Shown: positions 25,420-33,631 of the stretch, in pieces | Position numbering within the stretch: the stretch's first letter is position 1 | Layout: every line of letters starts with the position of its first letter | From: Sphingobacterium detergens | Lineage (GTDB): Bacteria; Bacteroidota; Bacteroidia; Sphingobacteriales; Sphingobacteriaceae | Length of the DNA stretch: 64,000 bases | NCBI RefSeq assembly: GCF_003610355.1 | Contig: NZ_RAPY01000009.1 | Span: forward strand, 1 to 64,000 | Direction of reading: 5' to 3' | Notes under the pieces: generated by a model | Told to the model about the DNA's origin: nothing | The model's database searches: none | What the model saw: only the letters and a program-made list of their open reading frames with translations | Translations under genes and position numbers: made by a program

Positions 25420-27258
25420 TGTTAGTTCTTCTTCAAGGTCCACTTCTACACGTAGATTTTCGACAATATGTTTTTGTCGATCTGGTGTATTTTTGCCCAT
25501 GTAGTATTCTAATAATTGTTGAATTTTATTGTCTTTTGATAAAATAACAGGATCCAGACGGATATCTTTTCCGATAAAGAGACCAAATTCAGAGGGTGAT
25601 ATTTCACCTAAACCTTTAAATCGTGTGATCTCAGGTTTGGCTCCAAGTTTCGCAATTGCTTTTTGTCTTTCTTCATCCGAATAACAATAGATCGTCTCCT
25701 TTTTATTCCTTACCCTGAATAAGGGTGTTTGGAGGATAGATACATGTCCCGCTTTGACCAAATCAGGGAAAAACTGTAGGAAAAAGGTCAATAAGAGCAG
25801 ACGGATGTGCATTCCATCAACATCGGCATCGGTAGCGATAACGATATTATTATAACGTAGTCCATCTAACCCATCTTCAATATTGAGGGCGTGCTGCAAG
25901 AGGTTGAACTCTTCGTTTTCATACACGATCTTTTTGGACATGCCATAAGAGTTCAACGGTTTTCCTTTTAAGCTGAAAACCGCTTGAGTCTGTACATCAC
26001 GTGATTTGGTGATCGAACCTGATGCGGAGTCACCCTCTGTTATGAAAAGTGTCGTTTCTTGGTTGCGCTCGTTTTTATCGCTGAAATGGACTTTACAGTC
26101 ACGCAATTTGCGGTTGTGTAAAGAGGCTTTTTTAGCTCTTTCATTCGCTAGTTTTTTGATCCCTGCGATATCCTTTCGTTCTCTTTCAGATTGGAGAATA
26201 CGTTTTTGAAGCGCATCCGCTGTACTTGGATTTTTATGCAGGTAATCATCCAATGCTTTCTTGAGAAAGTCATTAATGAACCCTCTTACAGTAGGGCCTT
26301 CTGGGCCTACACTCTGAGAGCCTAATTTTGTTTTTGTCTGGGATTCGAAAACCGGTTCCTGTACTTTTATGGCGATGGCACCAATAATCGAGGATCGAAT
26401 ATCTGATGCGTCAAATTCTTTTTTGTAGAACTCGCGAATGGTTTTTACAAGTGCTTCGCGGAATGCTGCTTGATGTGTTCCCCCTTGTGTTGTATGCTGA
26501 CCATTAACAAAGGAATAATATTCTTCTCCATACTGTTGACCATGGGTCATTGCAATCTCGATATCCTCCCCCCGTAGGTGAATGATTGGATAGCGCATGG
26601 ATTCGGCGTCAATATTCCTTTCTAATAGATCTTTTAATCCATTCTCAGAAATAAATCGCTGTCCATTGAAGTTGATCGTAAGACCTGAGTTTAGAAAAAC
26701 ATAATTCCAGATCATATTCTCTACAAATTCTGAACGGTATTTGTAGTTTCTGAAAATAGAATCGTCTGGATAGAATGTTACCGATGTACCATTACGTTGG
26801 GTAGTGTCTTTCTGCTCGTCATTTACCAATTCCCCTTTGGAAAACTGCGCGATACGCGTTATATTTTGGCGGTAGGATTGCACCGTAAACTGGCTTGATA
26901 ATGCATTGACGGCTTTTGTACCCACACCATTTAATCCAACGGATTTTTGGAAGGCCTTGCTGTCATATTTACCACCCGTATTGATTTTGGAAACTACATC
27001 TACGACAGAGCCAATTGGAATTCCACGGCCATAATCGCGTACTGAAACTTTGTTTTCGTTTACAGTGATATCAATGGTTTTACCGGCACCCATCACAAAT
27101 TCGTCAATCGAGTTGTCGACGACTTCCTTCAATAAGACATAGATGCCATCATCGTAGGCCGAACCGTCCCCCAATTTTCCTATGTACATTCCCGGACGAA
27201 GGCGGATATGCTCTTTCCAATCCAGGGACCTAATACTGTCTTCGTTATATGTACTCAT
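25405..27258 (-). CDS. parE: DNA topoisomerase IV subunit B
   Basis: A 617-residue type IIA topoisomerase ATPase subunit. The GHKL motifs EVVDNSIDE, DYGRGIPIG and GLNGVGTKAVNALS lie in the N-terminal 120 residues, and the TOPRIM motifs LFITEGDSASGS and TDADVDGMHIRLL in the C-terminal half. The opening WKEHIRLRPGMYIG is typical. With ParC it decatenates daughter chromosomes. ParE is preferred over GyrB because of the shorter length and overall likeness to Bacteroidota ParE; parC is not next to it in the window. The -7 element is at 27282-27289. Confidence 0.88.
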   Translation of the reverse strand: MSTYNEDSIRSLDWKEHIRLRPGMYIGKLGDGSAYDDGIYVLLKEVVDNSIDEFVMGAGKTIDITVNENKVSVRDYGRGIPIGSVVDVVSKINTGGKYDSKAFQKSVGLNGVGTKAVNALSSQFTVQSYRQNITRIAQFSKGELVNDEQKDTTQRNGTSVTFYPDDSIFRNYKYRSEFVENMIWNYVFLNSGLTINFNGQRFISENGLKDLLERNIDAESMRYPIIHLRGEDIEIAMTHGQQYGEEYYSFVNGQHTTQGGTHQAAFREALVKTIREFYKKEFDASDIRSSIIGAIAIKVQEPVFESQTKTKLGSQSVGPEGPTVRGFINDFLKKALDDYLHKNPSTADALQKRILQSERERKDIAGIKKLANERAKKASLHNRKLRDCKVHFSDKNERNQETTLFITEGDSASGSITKSRDVQTQAVFSLKGKPLNSYGMSKKIVYENEEFNLLQHALNIEDGLDGLRYNNIVIATDADVDGMHIRLLLLTFFLQFFPDLVKAGHVSILQTPLFRVRNKKETIYCYSDEERQKAIAKLGAKPEITRFKGLGEISPSEFGLFIGKDIRLDPVILSKDNKIQQLLEYYMGKNTPDRQKHIVENLRVEVDLEEELTKKAG

Positions 27259-27281
27259 AAATTTATGTAGAACTTAGCTAA

Positions 27282-27289
27282 CAAAAGTA
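27282..27289 (-). promoter_or_regulatory. -7 promoter element for parE
   Basis: Reads TACTTTTG on -, 23 nt before the parE ATG. Confidence 0.55.
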
Positions 27290-27424
27290 TAAAAAATAAA
27301 AACGATATATGGTATTGAAGACTAAATTTTTTAGATATCTATGGTTTCTGATATGATTGGTAAAATTGGCGATTTCCCAAGAAATGTTTACATTTAGTGT
27401 AAGTAATTATAAAGAGAAAAATTT

Positions 27425-28576
27425 ATGGGGTTATTTGATAAAATCAGGAATGAATTTATTGATATTATCGAGTGGGTCGATAATAGTACTGATACGATCG
27501 TATGGAAATTTCCTAGGTATCAGAATGAAATAAAAATGGGTGCGCAACTTACTGTACGTGAGGGGCAAGCAGCGGTGTTTTTAAATGAGGGTGTGGTCGC
27601 TGATGTATTCCAACCCGGAAGATATGAATTGACGACACAAAACATGCCGATTATGACAACCATCAGAGGTTGGAAGTACGGTTTTAATAGTCCATTTAAG
27701 GCTGATGTCTATTTTATTAACTTGCGTCAGTTTGTCAATCAACGTTGGGGGACAAAAAATCCGATTATGTTGCGTGACCCTGAATTTGGGCCAATACGTC
27801 TTCGTGCCTTTGGAAATTTTTCCTTTCAAGTGAAAGATGTTCCTGTTTTTATGAAACAGTTAGTTGCGACGACTCCGGTATTTACTGTCGATGATATTAC
27901 CGAGCAATTGCGAAATATTGCTGTGTCAAGAGGTATGGATGCGATTGCGGAATCAAAAATTCCAGCGTTGGATTTAGCTTCTAACTACGATGAAGTTTCC
28001 GCATTGATTCAACAAAAAATTACGGGAGATTTTGAGGAGATCGGATTGAGCTTGACCAAATTTTTGATTGAGAATATCTCATTTCCAGAGGAAGTGGAAA
28101 AAGCACTGGATAAAAGAAGTAGTATGGGCGTTGTTGGAAACCTTGGTGCTTATGCGCAATTTCAAGCAGCCAATTCGATGGAGAAAGCAGCGGAAAATCC
28201 AAGCAGTGGTGGTATTGTTGGTGCAGGCTTTGGTGCAGGTTTGGGTGCTGGGATGGTTGGACAAATGGGCAATGTATTCCAACAGAATAATTTTGACGGA
28301 AATAACCCTACTGGTGCTGCCGGAGCGGGAGCTGTTGCAGCGGGATCAGATGGGCCACCACCATTACCCAAGAGCATTGCTTATTACCTGGCTATAAAAG
28401 GAAAACAGGAGGGACCTTTCGATCAGGAACAATTGCGTGGATTACTGAGTGAAGGTACGCTTACCACGTCAACATTAGTATGGAAGGAAGGACTCGATAA
28501 CTGGACTGAGGCCGATAAAGTTGTAGAATTGAAGGATTTGTTTTCACAGACCCCGCCACCAATTCCTGGAGTTTAG
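27425..28576 (+). CDS. SPFH-domain protein (YdjI/virion-core type) with C-terminal GYF_2 domain
   Basis: A 383-residue cytoplasmic protein. Residues 1-240 form an SPFH (band 7) domain of the YdjI type: MGLFDKIRNEFIDIIEW at the start, then REGQAAVFLNEGVVADVFQPGRY. Next come a Gly/Ala-rich linker (about 255-315) and a GYF_2/DUF4339 domain (YYLAIKGKQEGPFDQEQLRG, 325-375) that in other proteins binds proline-rich peptides. The proline-rich ends of this protein and of the coiled-coil protein at 31925-32668 are possible partners. In Bacillus subtilis, YdjI works with PspA and the YdjGH membrane proteins. The next gene, 22 bp downstream, encodes a zinc-ribbon membrane protein, which fits that type of module. 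Confidence 0.85.
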   Translation: MGLFDKIRNEFIDIIEWVDNSTDTIVWKFPRYQNEIKMGAQLTVREGQAAVFLNEGVVADVFQPGRYELTTQNMPIMTTIRGWKYGFNSPFKADVYFINLRQFVNQRWGTKNPIMLRDPEFGPIRLRAFGNFSFQVKDVPVFMKQLVATTPVFTVDDITEQLRNIAVSRGMDAIAESKIPALDLASNYDEVSALIQQKITGDFEEIGLSLTKFLIENISFPEEVEKALDKRSSMGVVGNLGAYAQFQAANSMEKAAENPSSGGIVGAGFGAGLGAGMVGQMGNVFQQNNFDGNNPTGAAGAGAVAAGSDGPPPLPKSIAYYLAIKGKQEGPFDQEQLRGLLSEGTLTTSTLVWKEGLDNWTEADKVVELKDLFSQTPPPIPGV

Positions 28577-28598
28577 AGATATAAGTGCTATCACGAGT

Positions 28599-29708
28599 AT
28601 GAGTTTTGAAGAGAAAACCTCCGAAATAGATCGGAGGTTAAAATGCCAAGGTTGTGGTGCCGTTTTGACTTATCAGCCCGGAACTTCCTATCTGGAATGT
28701 TCTTACTGTGGGACTAAAAATGAAATTGTGGATGAAATGCCCGTAAGCGGTGAGATTGAAGCAACGGATTATAAGGTTTTTGGTAAAGCGATGGAGGGTG
28801 TAGCAGATGAACGTTATAGTTATCTAGCTGAGGTTGTTCATTGCAGCAACTGTGGTGCTAATTCAAGGTTGAATCCGCATGTTACCGCAGATGTCTGTGC
28901 TTTCTGTGCATCGCCATTGGTTATTGATCATCAGCAAAGACGTATTGTCAGACCACACGGGCTTGTACCTTTCACAGTGGACTACAAACAGGCGTTTGGG
29001 TTATTGACCCAATGGGCAGGGAAGGTCTGGTTTGCACCCAATGATTTCAAAAAAATCTTTAATACGCGAAATGATCGTTTGAAGGGTGTATATATCCCAT
29101 TTTGGTCATACGATTCGGATGTACATTCTTCTTATGAAGGATCCCGTGGGGAATATTATTATGTAACACGGACACGACGTAATTCAGACGGTGAAACGGA
29201 AGAATATGAAGAGCGCCGCACGAACTGGTATCCTGCCTCGGGAACAATTTATAGCCAATTTAGAGATATTGTTATTTCCGGATCGACCTCACTGCCCGAA
29301 AAGTTTTCGGACAAAATTGGTCCCTGGAACCTAGATTACCTGAAACCGTTTAATGAACAGTATTTAAGTGGTTTTATCGCGGAGACTTTCAGTATTGATC
29401 ATGTGGTGGCTGCCGGAACTGCCCGCGCTATTATGGATCGTGAAATTGTGCGGCAGGTAGAAGATGATATTGGTGGGGATACACAGGACATTGATTCCAT
29501 CGATAGCGATTTTAAGTCGATCAGATTGAAATATATTTTGTTGCCGGTCTGGCTCTCAGCTTACCAGTATAAAGGTAAGAGTTATCAAATTATGGTGAAT
29601 GCTTTCAATGGCAAGGTTTATGGGCAAAGACCATACAGTGTCTGGAAAATAGTATCCCTGATCCTTTTGATTCTTTTAATATTATATCTTTTGAGCTTTA
29701 TGGGTTAA
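28599..29708 (+). CDS. Double zinc-ribbon membrane protein (YdjG-like context)
   Basis: A 369-residue protein with two zinc ribbons at the N-terminus: C16/C19 with C34/C37 (CQGC, CSYC) and C82/C85 with C100/C103 (CSNC, CAFC). A central beta-rich region follows, containing VYIPFWSYDSDVHSSYEGSRG and several aromatic residues, and one C-terminal membrane helix (VSLILLILLILYLLSF) leaves almost nothing outside. It is therefore tail-anchored with the ribbons in the cytoplasm. I do not know its activity. The gene order SPFH then zinc-ribbon membrane protein is a recurring pair, and coupling to the membrane is the likely job. It is the second gene of a two-gene operon. Confidence 0.75.
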   Translation: MSFEEKTSEIDRRLKCQGCGAVLTYQPGTSYLECSYCGTKNEIVDEMPVSGEIEATDYKVFGKAMEGVADERYSYLAEVVHCSNCGANSRLNPHVTADVCAFCASPLVIDHQQRRIVRPHGLVPFTVDYKQAFGLLTQWAGKVWFAPNDFKKIFNTRNDRLKGVYIPFWSYDSDVHSSYEGSRGEYYYVTRTRRNSDGETEEYEERRTNWYPASGTIYSQFRDIVISGSTSLPEKFSDKIGPWNLDYLKPFNEQYLSGFIAETFSIDHVVAAGTARAIMDREIVRQVEDDIGGDTQDIDSIDSDFKSIRLKYILLPVWLSAYQYKGKSYQIMVNAFNGKVYGQRPYSVWKIVSLILLILLILYLLSFMG

Positions 29709-29725
29709 GGTTTGTAATAGTGATA

Positions 29726-29766
29726 CAAAAAGAGCTGTACTTTGAAAAAGTACAGCCCTTTTTGTT
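29726..29766. terminator. Bidirectional terminator in the SPFH cluster
   Basis: The near-palindrome ACAAAAAGAGCTGTACTTT / AAAGTACAGCCCTTTTTTGT lies between the two converging units of the cluster. Confidence 0.8.
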
Positions 29767-29780
29767 GCTGTAAAATGTAA

Positions 29781-30773
29781 TTATTTATTCAATGAAAGCA
29801 AGAAGCCGATCGTGAAGTTTGCGTCCCAGTCAAATACAAAGGTATCGCAATTGGTCGCATCTTTAAGTGCTTTATAGATGTTTACACCGCTTTTGGTTTT
29901 TATTTTTTCTGCTTTATAAGAGGAGGGGTCATTCAATACAGTAAATCGTTCTTCTCCTTGACGTGTTTGAGATGCTAGTTCAAAGGGAACACCACCAATG
30001 ATAAAACATACTTCTCTTTTTGCAGCAGGTATTTTCTCACCTAATTTTTTCACTTCCGCATAAACGGCATCGTCTTTTAGATCTTTTTCATAATATTTTG
30101 CGCCAGGTGCTTCCTCAGATTTGGTATTACCATCAATCCAGGAGATTTTGGTGTTGCCCGAACCGATATCCACAACAAAAGAGTTTTCTTCATAAGCTTT
30201 AGGAAGAACAGATTTAAGCGCTAGCTTTCCTTCTTGTTCGGCAGTCACTAAATTAACAACAAAACCCATTTTTCTGAGTTCGGAACTAATCACAGTCGTC
30301 TTAGGTTCTTTCTGTGCGCCAGAGCTGATAACAAAGTGGATGTTTTTAGATTTCACACCTTTATCGAGCATCATACCGATATAGTCTTTTAATCCTTTAC
30401 GGATGTCTTCGGTATTGGCTAAGCCTTCATAAGCAAAGGATTTACCAAAATCTTTGGAGATAATTTCCCAACGATTTTCTTTATCCATATTGACGACAAA
30501 GGAATTAAATCCCGAGGCACCCACTTCTACAACACCCTTATACTCTCCATCAACTGGTTTCTCAGGTTGATAATTGAACGAACGTGTGCTGCCAGAGGTT
30601 GGGGTAGCCGCCCCCGGTGCATTGAAACTGGTTGTATCTGCTTTATTAACAGCTGGGGTCGTATCAAATTTGCCTGATTGCATCGCCCAATAGCCAATAG
30701 CTAGAATAGGTACTGCGATAATAATTGCTTTGATAGGCCATCTTAATCTAGCCCATGTCGATTTCTCTTCCAT
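29781..30773 (-). CDS. Membrane-anchored protein with actin/Ppx-like ATPase fold
   Basis: A 330-residue protein. It has a single N-terminal membrane helix (IKAIIIAVPILAIGYWAMQ, residues 15-33), a Ser/Thr/Pro-rich spacer, then a domain from residue 77. EYKGVVEVGASGFNSFVV looks like the phosphate 1 loop of the actin/hexokinase/Hsp70 fold, and ENSFVVDIGSGNTKISWIDG (about 196-214) like phosphate 2, as in exopolyphosphatase/GppA proteins. The domain lies on the outer face of the membrane if the helix is a simple N-in anchor, which would be odd for an ATP-binding fold. Biochemical activity is unknown. It is the last gene of a three-gene operon with two coiled-coil proteins. Confidence 0.6.
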   Translation of the reverse strand: MEEKSTWARLRWPIKAIIIAVPILAIGYWAMQSGKFDTTPAVNKADTTSFNAPGAATPTSGSTRSFNYQPEKPVDGEYKGVVEVGASGFNSFVVNMDKENRWEIISKDFGKSFAYEGLANTEDIRKGLKDYIGMMLDKGVKSKNIHFVISSGAQKEPKTTVISSELRKMGFVVNLVTAEQEGKLALKSVLPKAYEENSFVVDIGSGNTKISWIDGNTKSEEAPGAKYYEKDLKDDAVYAEVKKLGEKIPAAKREVCFIIGGVPFELASQTRQGEERFTVLNDPSSYKAEKIKTKSGVNIYKALKDATNCDTFVFDWDANFTIGFLLSLNK

Positions 30774-30804
30774 AATTTTGAATAATATGATATTGTTTTA
30801 TTAA

Positions 30805-31914
30805 TTAATCTAGTAATGTAAATCCTTTGTCGATTTTCTCCTCTGGCTTGAGTTCGTAGCTCGCATCGGACATCTGAGTAACATTGAGTACTTTCAAATT
30901 ACGTTCGTCGACCTTACGGATAAATTCTTCCAGTTCTCCTTGTGAAGGGGCGCCTCCGACCGTGATGTTGTTGTTTTGATCCAAGAAATCCAAGTTGGAT
31001 CTAATCGAAGCAATGTTTTGACTGATAGCACCTGTAGCTGCATTCATTGCTTCCTGAAAAGCCCATCCATCTTTGATATTAAATACATCGGCAAGCCCAT
31101 CCGTTGCATTTTTCATTTTTTGCGTTGCTTCTAACTTCTTGGAAATAATTGAAATACTGCTATCCAATGTACTTACATAGATACGTGCTGCGCTTTCGTT
31201 GTCTTTGAGGACCTCCAGTACTTTCGCAAACTGATTGGCGTATTGCACATAGCTACGGGCATTTTGTTCTTCTGATTCTCCTTCTTTACCTAGCAAAAAA
31301 GCTTTGGTACGTGTTTCCTTGGCATCTCTTGTATAGGCATTGGCTTTCTCAGCATTATTTTTGCTGGCTTCTTCCTTTGATTTTTCATCAAGATTAGCAG
31401 CTTCAGCTGTAAACCTTTTCGCATAAGTATACTTTTCTTCCGCAGTTTTTTGCGCTGTTTCACCGCTTTGAATCATATCAATGCGAACCCCGTCCACATT
31501 ACTGATCTTTTCCTTTACACGTTTTAACGTGTCTTTGGCATCACGGGACAGCAATTGTAAAGTCTCGATGGGATTGTTTCTAATAATAGATTTCTCTCCT
31601 TTGAACAACAGTACAGTTCCCAAGCGATGCAGTAGGGCGATGATCTTTGGAGCTAAAAGCAATAAGGTGATCAGGATAATACTGAAAATAACAAATAAAA
31701 TGCTCTTTCCTGCGTATTCAAGCATAATGGGAAGGAATTTGAAAAAAGCAAATGCGCCGCCCAAAAGCAATGCCCAAAAGAAAACAGTAGAAGCAGTTTT
31801 TTTTGCTTCCGGAGATTTTAATTGTGCAGGTAAATGATCTCCCAAAACTTGAAATATGGGGAGTTGTGTCTTTATTTCAGCAGGAATATTGATGTATTGA
31901 TCTTTTTTTTCCAT
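30805..31914 (-). CDS. Membrane coiled-coil protein of unknown function, PspA-like layout
   Basis: A 369-residue protein with two closely spaced hydrophobic segments (about residues 42-62 and 68-92). A long helical region of about 220 residues (115-320) follows, rich in Lys, Glu, Ala and Asn. IRNNPIETLQLLSRDAKDTL and the stretch around YAKRFTAEAANLDEKSKEEA recall the order of helices in PspA/IM30 proteins, but the similarity is weak and based on reading alone. The C-terminus is short and acidic. It sits 10 bp after a coiled-coil gene and 31 bp before the actin-fold gene, so the three are one unit. Confidence 0.55.
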   Translation of the reverse strand: MEKKDQYINIPAEIKTQLPIFQVLGDHLPAQLKSPEAKKTASTVFFWALLLGGAFAFFKFLPIMLEYAGKSILFVIFSIILITLLLLAPKIIALLHRLGTVLLFKGEKSIIRNNPIETLQLLSRDAKDTLKRVKEKISNVDGVRIDMIQSGETAQKTAEEKYTYAKRFTAEAANLDEKSKEEASKNNAEKANAYTRDAKETRTKAFLLGKEGESEEQNARSYVQYANQFAKVLEVLKDNESAARIYVSTLDSSISIISKKLEATQKMKNATDGLADVFNIKDGWAFQEAMNAATGAISQNIASIRSNLDFLDQNNNITVGGAPSQGELEEFIRKVDERNLKVLNVTQMSDASYELKPEEKIDKGFTLLD

Positions 31915-31924
31915 TGATTTATAG

Positions 31925-32668
31925 TTATGTAATTGATTGATTAATCATATGCAATGCGTTGTTTATTTCGGTAATAACCTCACCAACAGCAGCGTTGCCT
32001 ATTGCTATTTTTTGTTCGATTTCTTTGATCTTTGGTTCGTACTTTTCATTAATCTGTCCCAGGGCGACCTGTTTTTTCTGTAGGTCATCTTGCAATTTGG
32101 TTATATTTTCCGTTAATGCTTTGATTTCACTGTTCAAATTCGCAATTTCCATTGTTCGGTCCTGTTCGGTCCTTTTCTTTTCCTCTTGTTTCTGGTTCGA
32201 CTCTTTGGCTATGGTTTCTTTAAGCTTATTAGCATAATTTGTGCCAGTTGCCACAAGTTTTTCCTTCGATAGTGAACTATCTACAAACTTAAGTGAGGTA
32301 TAGGCTGCTTTTAAGGTGTTTTCTTCTACTTTTCCCATTGCAGCAGCGGCATTCCAGACTTCAAAAAAATCGACACCCTGTTCATTGAGTTTTTCGAGGA
32401 TGGCATAAACCTTTAGTTTCATTTCTTTGAGATCCGTAGATCCATCGTTGGCTGTAATGGGAATAGGCGGCGGAGTCTTGCCAGTTGCTACAGGCTGTGT
32501 TACCGACGTATATGCTGGTGTGGGAGTATTTAATTTTTCTTGTGTCGGAGCAGCAGGTGCTGGAGCCGGAGATTGAGGGGCAGAGCTTGTCTGATCATCT
32601 TCGAAAATTAATTTTTTAAGACTGTTTAATATCCCAGAACTTCTTTGGTTTTCGTTGTTGCTCATCAT
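31925..32668 (-). CDS. Cytoplasmic coiled-coil protein with proline-rich segment, unknown function
   Basis: A 247-residue protein without signal or membrane segments. Residues 25-75 are Pro/Ala-rich (APAPAAPTQ, TGKTPPPIPI), residues 80-150 helical, and residues 150-245 a coiled coil with heptads such as IANLNSEIKALTENITKLQD. The PPPIP-type sequence is also found at the very end of the SPFH protein (TPPPIPGV), a possible ligand for that protein's GYF_2 domain. It is the first gene of the three-gene unit that converges on the SPFH/zinc-ribbon operon. Start: ATG ATG at 32668/32665, either possible. Confidence 0.6.
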   Translation of the reverse strand: MMSNNENQRSSGILNSLKKLIFEDDQTSSAPQSPAPAPAAPTQEKLNTPTPAYTSVTQPVATGKTPPPIPITANDGSTDLKEMKLKVYAILEKLNEQGVDFFEVWNAAAAMGKVEENTLKAAYTSLKFVDSSLSKEKLVATGTNYANKLKETIAKESNQKQEEKKRTEQDRTMEIANLNSEIKALTENITKLQDDLQKKQVALGQINEKYEPKIKEIEQKIAIGNAAVGEVITEINNALHMINQSIT

Positions 32669-32879
32669 GTGACATTTTATTATACGTATACTAAAATAAT
32701 AAAAATTAGGATTGTGACAGCTAATTTATTGGAATGAAATCATCATGAGGTTAATTAATGGTCAGAATGAGGCGAATAGACCTAGCTGATCATTTTCATA
32801 CTGATAAAATATGGCTGCAATAGATGTGACTTCAGTATCTGAAAAAATGACGAATCTAGGGGGATAGCTATGAAAATGA

Positions 32880-32910
32880 AAAAGGGCTGTCATTTGTGGA
32901 CAGCCCTTTT
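32880..32910 (-). terminator. Terminator of the cupin gene
   Basis: A perfect 12-bp stem (AAAAGGGCTGTC / GACAGCCCTTTT) with a 7-nt loop, downstream of the cupin gene on -. The rest of the 265-bp gap towards 32668 shows no gene. Confidence 0.8.
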
Positions 32911-32934
32911 ATGAAGAATAGATAGAAAGTACTT

Positions 32935-33432
32935 CTATCTTCCAAAGTCGTCTTGAACACGAATAATGTCGTCTTCATCTGAAGGGTTGTTCGCATCGGT
33001 ATGTTGCCAAATTTCTGCCAAAATACCAAAGCCATCCAAGCCAATTAGACGGTGACGTTGTCCCTGACGTAATCTGATTGTTTCGCCTTCTTTCAAAGTA
33101 GATACCACTGACTCCTCATCGGTATCAGAAACCATCACGCCTACGTTGCCTTGAATAACACGCCAGATTTCAGCGCGACGGTGGTGGTATTGCCAAGAAA
33201 GTCTCTTGTCTGGAGCAACGATCAGAATTTTTGGGCTTAATTTTCCTGAAATTCTTAACTCCTGAACATCCAATCCACCAAAATACTCATTTGCGAACTC
33301 TTGTGCCTGGGATTCGTCGATGACAAAAAAGCCACCCCAAGGGCGTGCTGCATCCGACTTCTCAATGTTGAATCCTTTGGATGTCAACATCTCTTGCACT
33401 TTTTCAAATAATGCGGTTTTATCTATAGCCAT
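32935..33432 (-). CDS. Cupin-domain protein related to mannose-6-phosphate isomerase type II
   Basis: A 165-residue protein with one cupin barrel. The characteristic metal site appears as SWQYHHRRAEIWRVIQG (His, His, Glu) and later GQRHRLIG, as in the C-terminal domain of bifunctional GDP-mannose pyrophosphorylase/phosphomannose isomerases. The N-terminal 50 residues (SDAARPWGGFFVID) resemble the RPWG motif typical of that family. Here it is free-standing. A sugar-phosphate isomerase role is plausible but unproven. It is a single gene that is divergent from the helicase gene. Confidence 0.75.
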   Translation of the reverse strand: MAIDKTALFEKVQEMLTSKGFNIEKSDAARPWGGFFVIDESQAQEFANEYFGGLDVQELRISGKLSPKILIVAPDKRLSWQYHHRRAEIWRVIQGNVGVMVSDTDEESVVSTLKEGETIRLRQGQRHRLIGLDGFGILAEIWQHTDANNPSDEDDIIRVQDDFGR

Positions 33433-33602
33433 CTTATAAAATTTCTAAAAATTTATTGATCATTAATTCAGCAGCTAAATATAGAAAAAAATCATTAATA
33501 TTTTTAGTTAACCGTTTTAGCTTTGCTAAAATCATTAATAAAATATGGTTTTTTATCAAATATACAATCTATCGATAGGATATGTTTTCAAAATGAAATA
33601 CT

Positions 33603-33610
33603 TAGTTTTG
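33603..33610 (+). promoter_or_regulatory. -7 promoter element for the PIF1-like helicase gene
   Basis: TAGTTTTG lies 21 nt before the ATG at 33632. Confidence 0.55.
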
Positions 33611-33631
33611 TGGTCAATCTAATTTCAGGAT

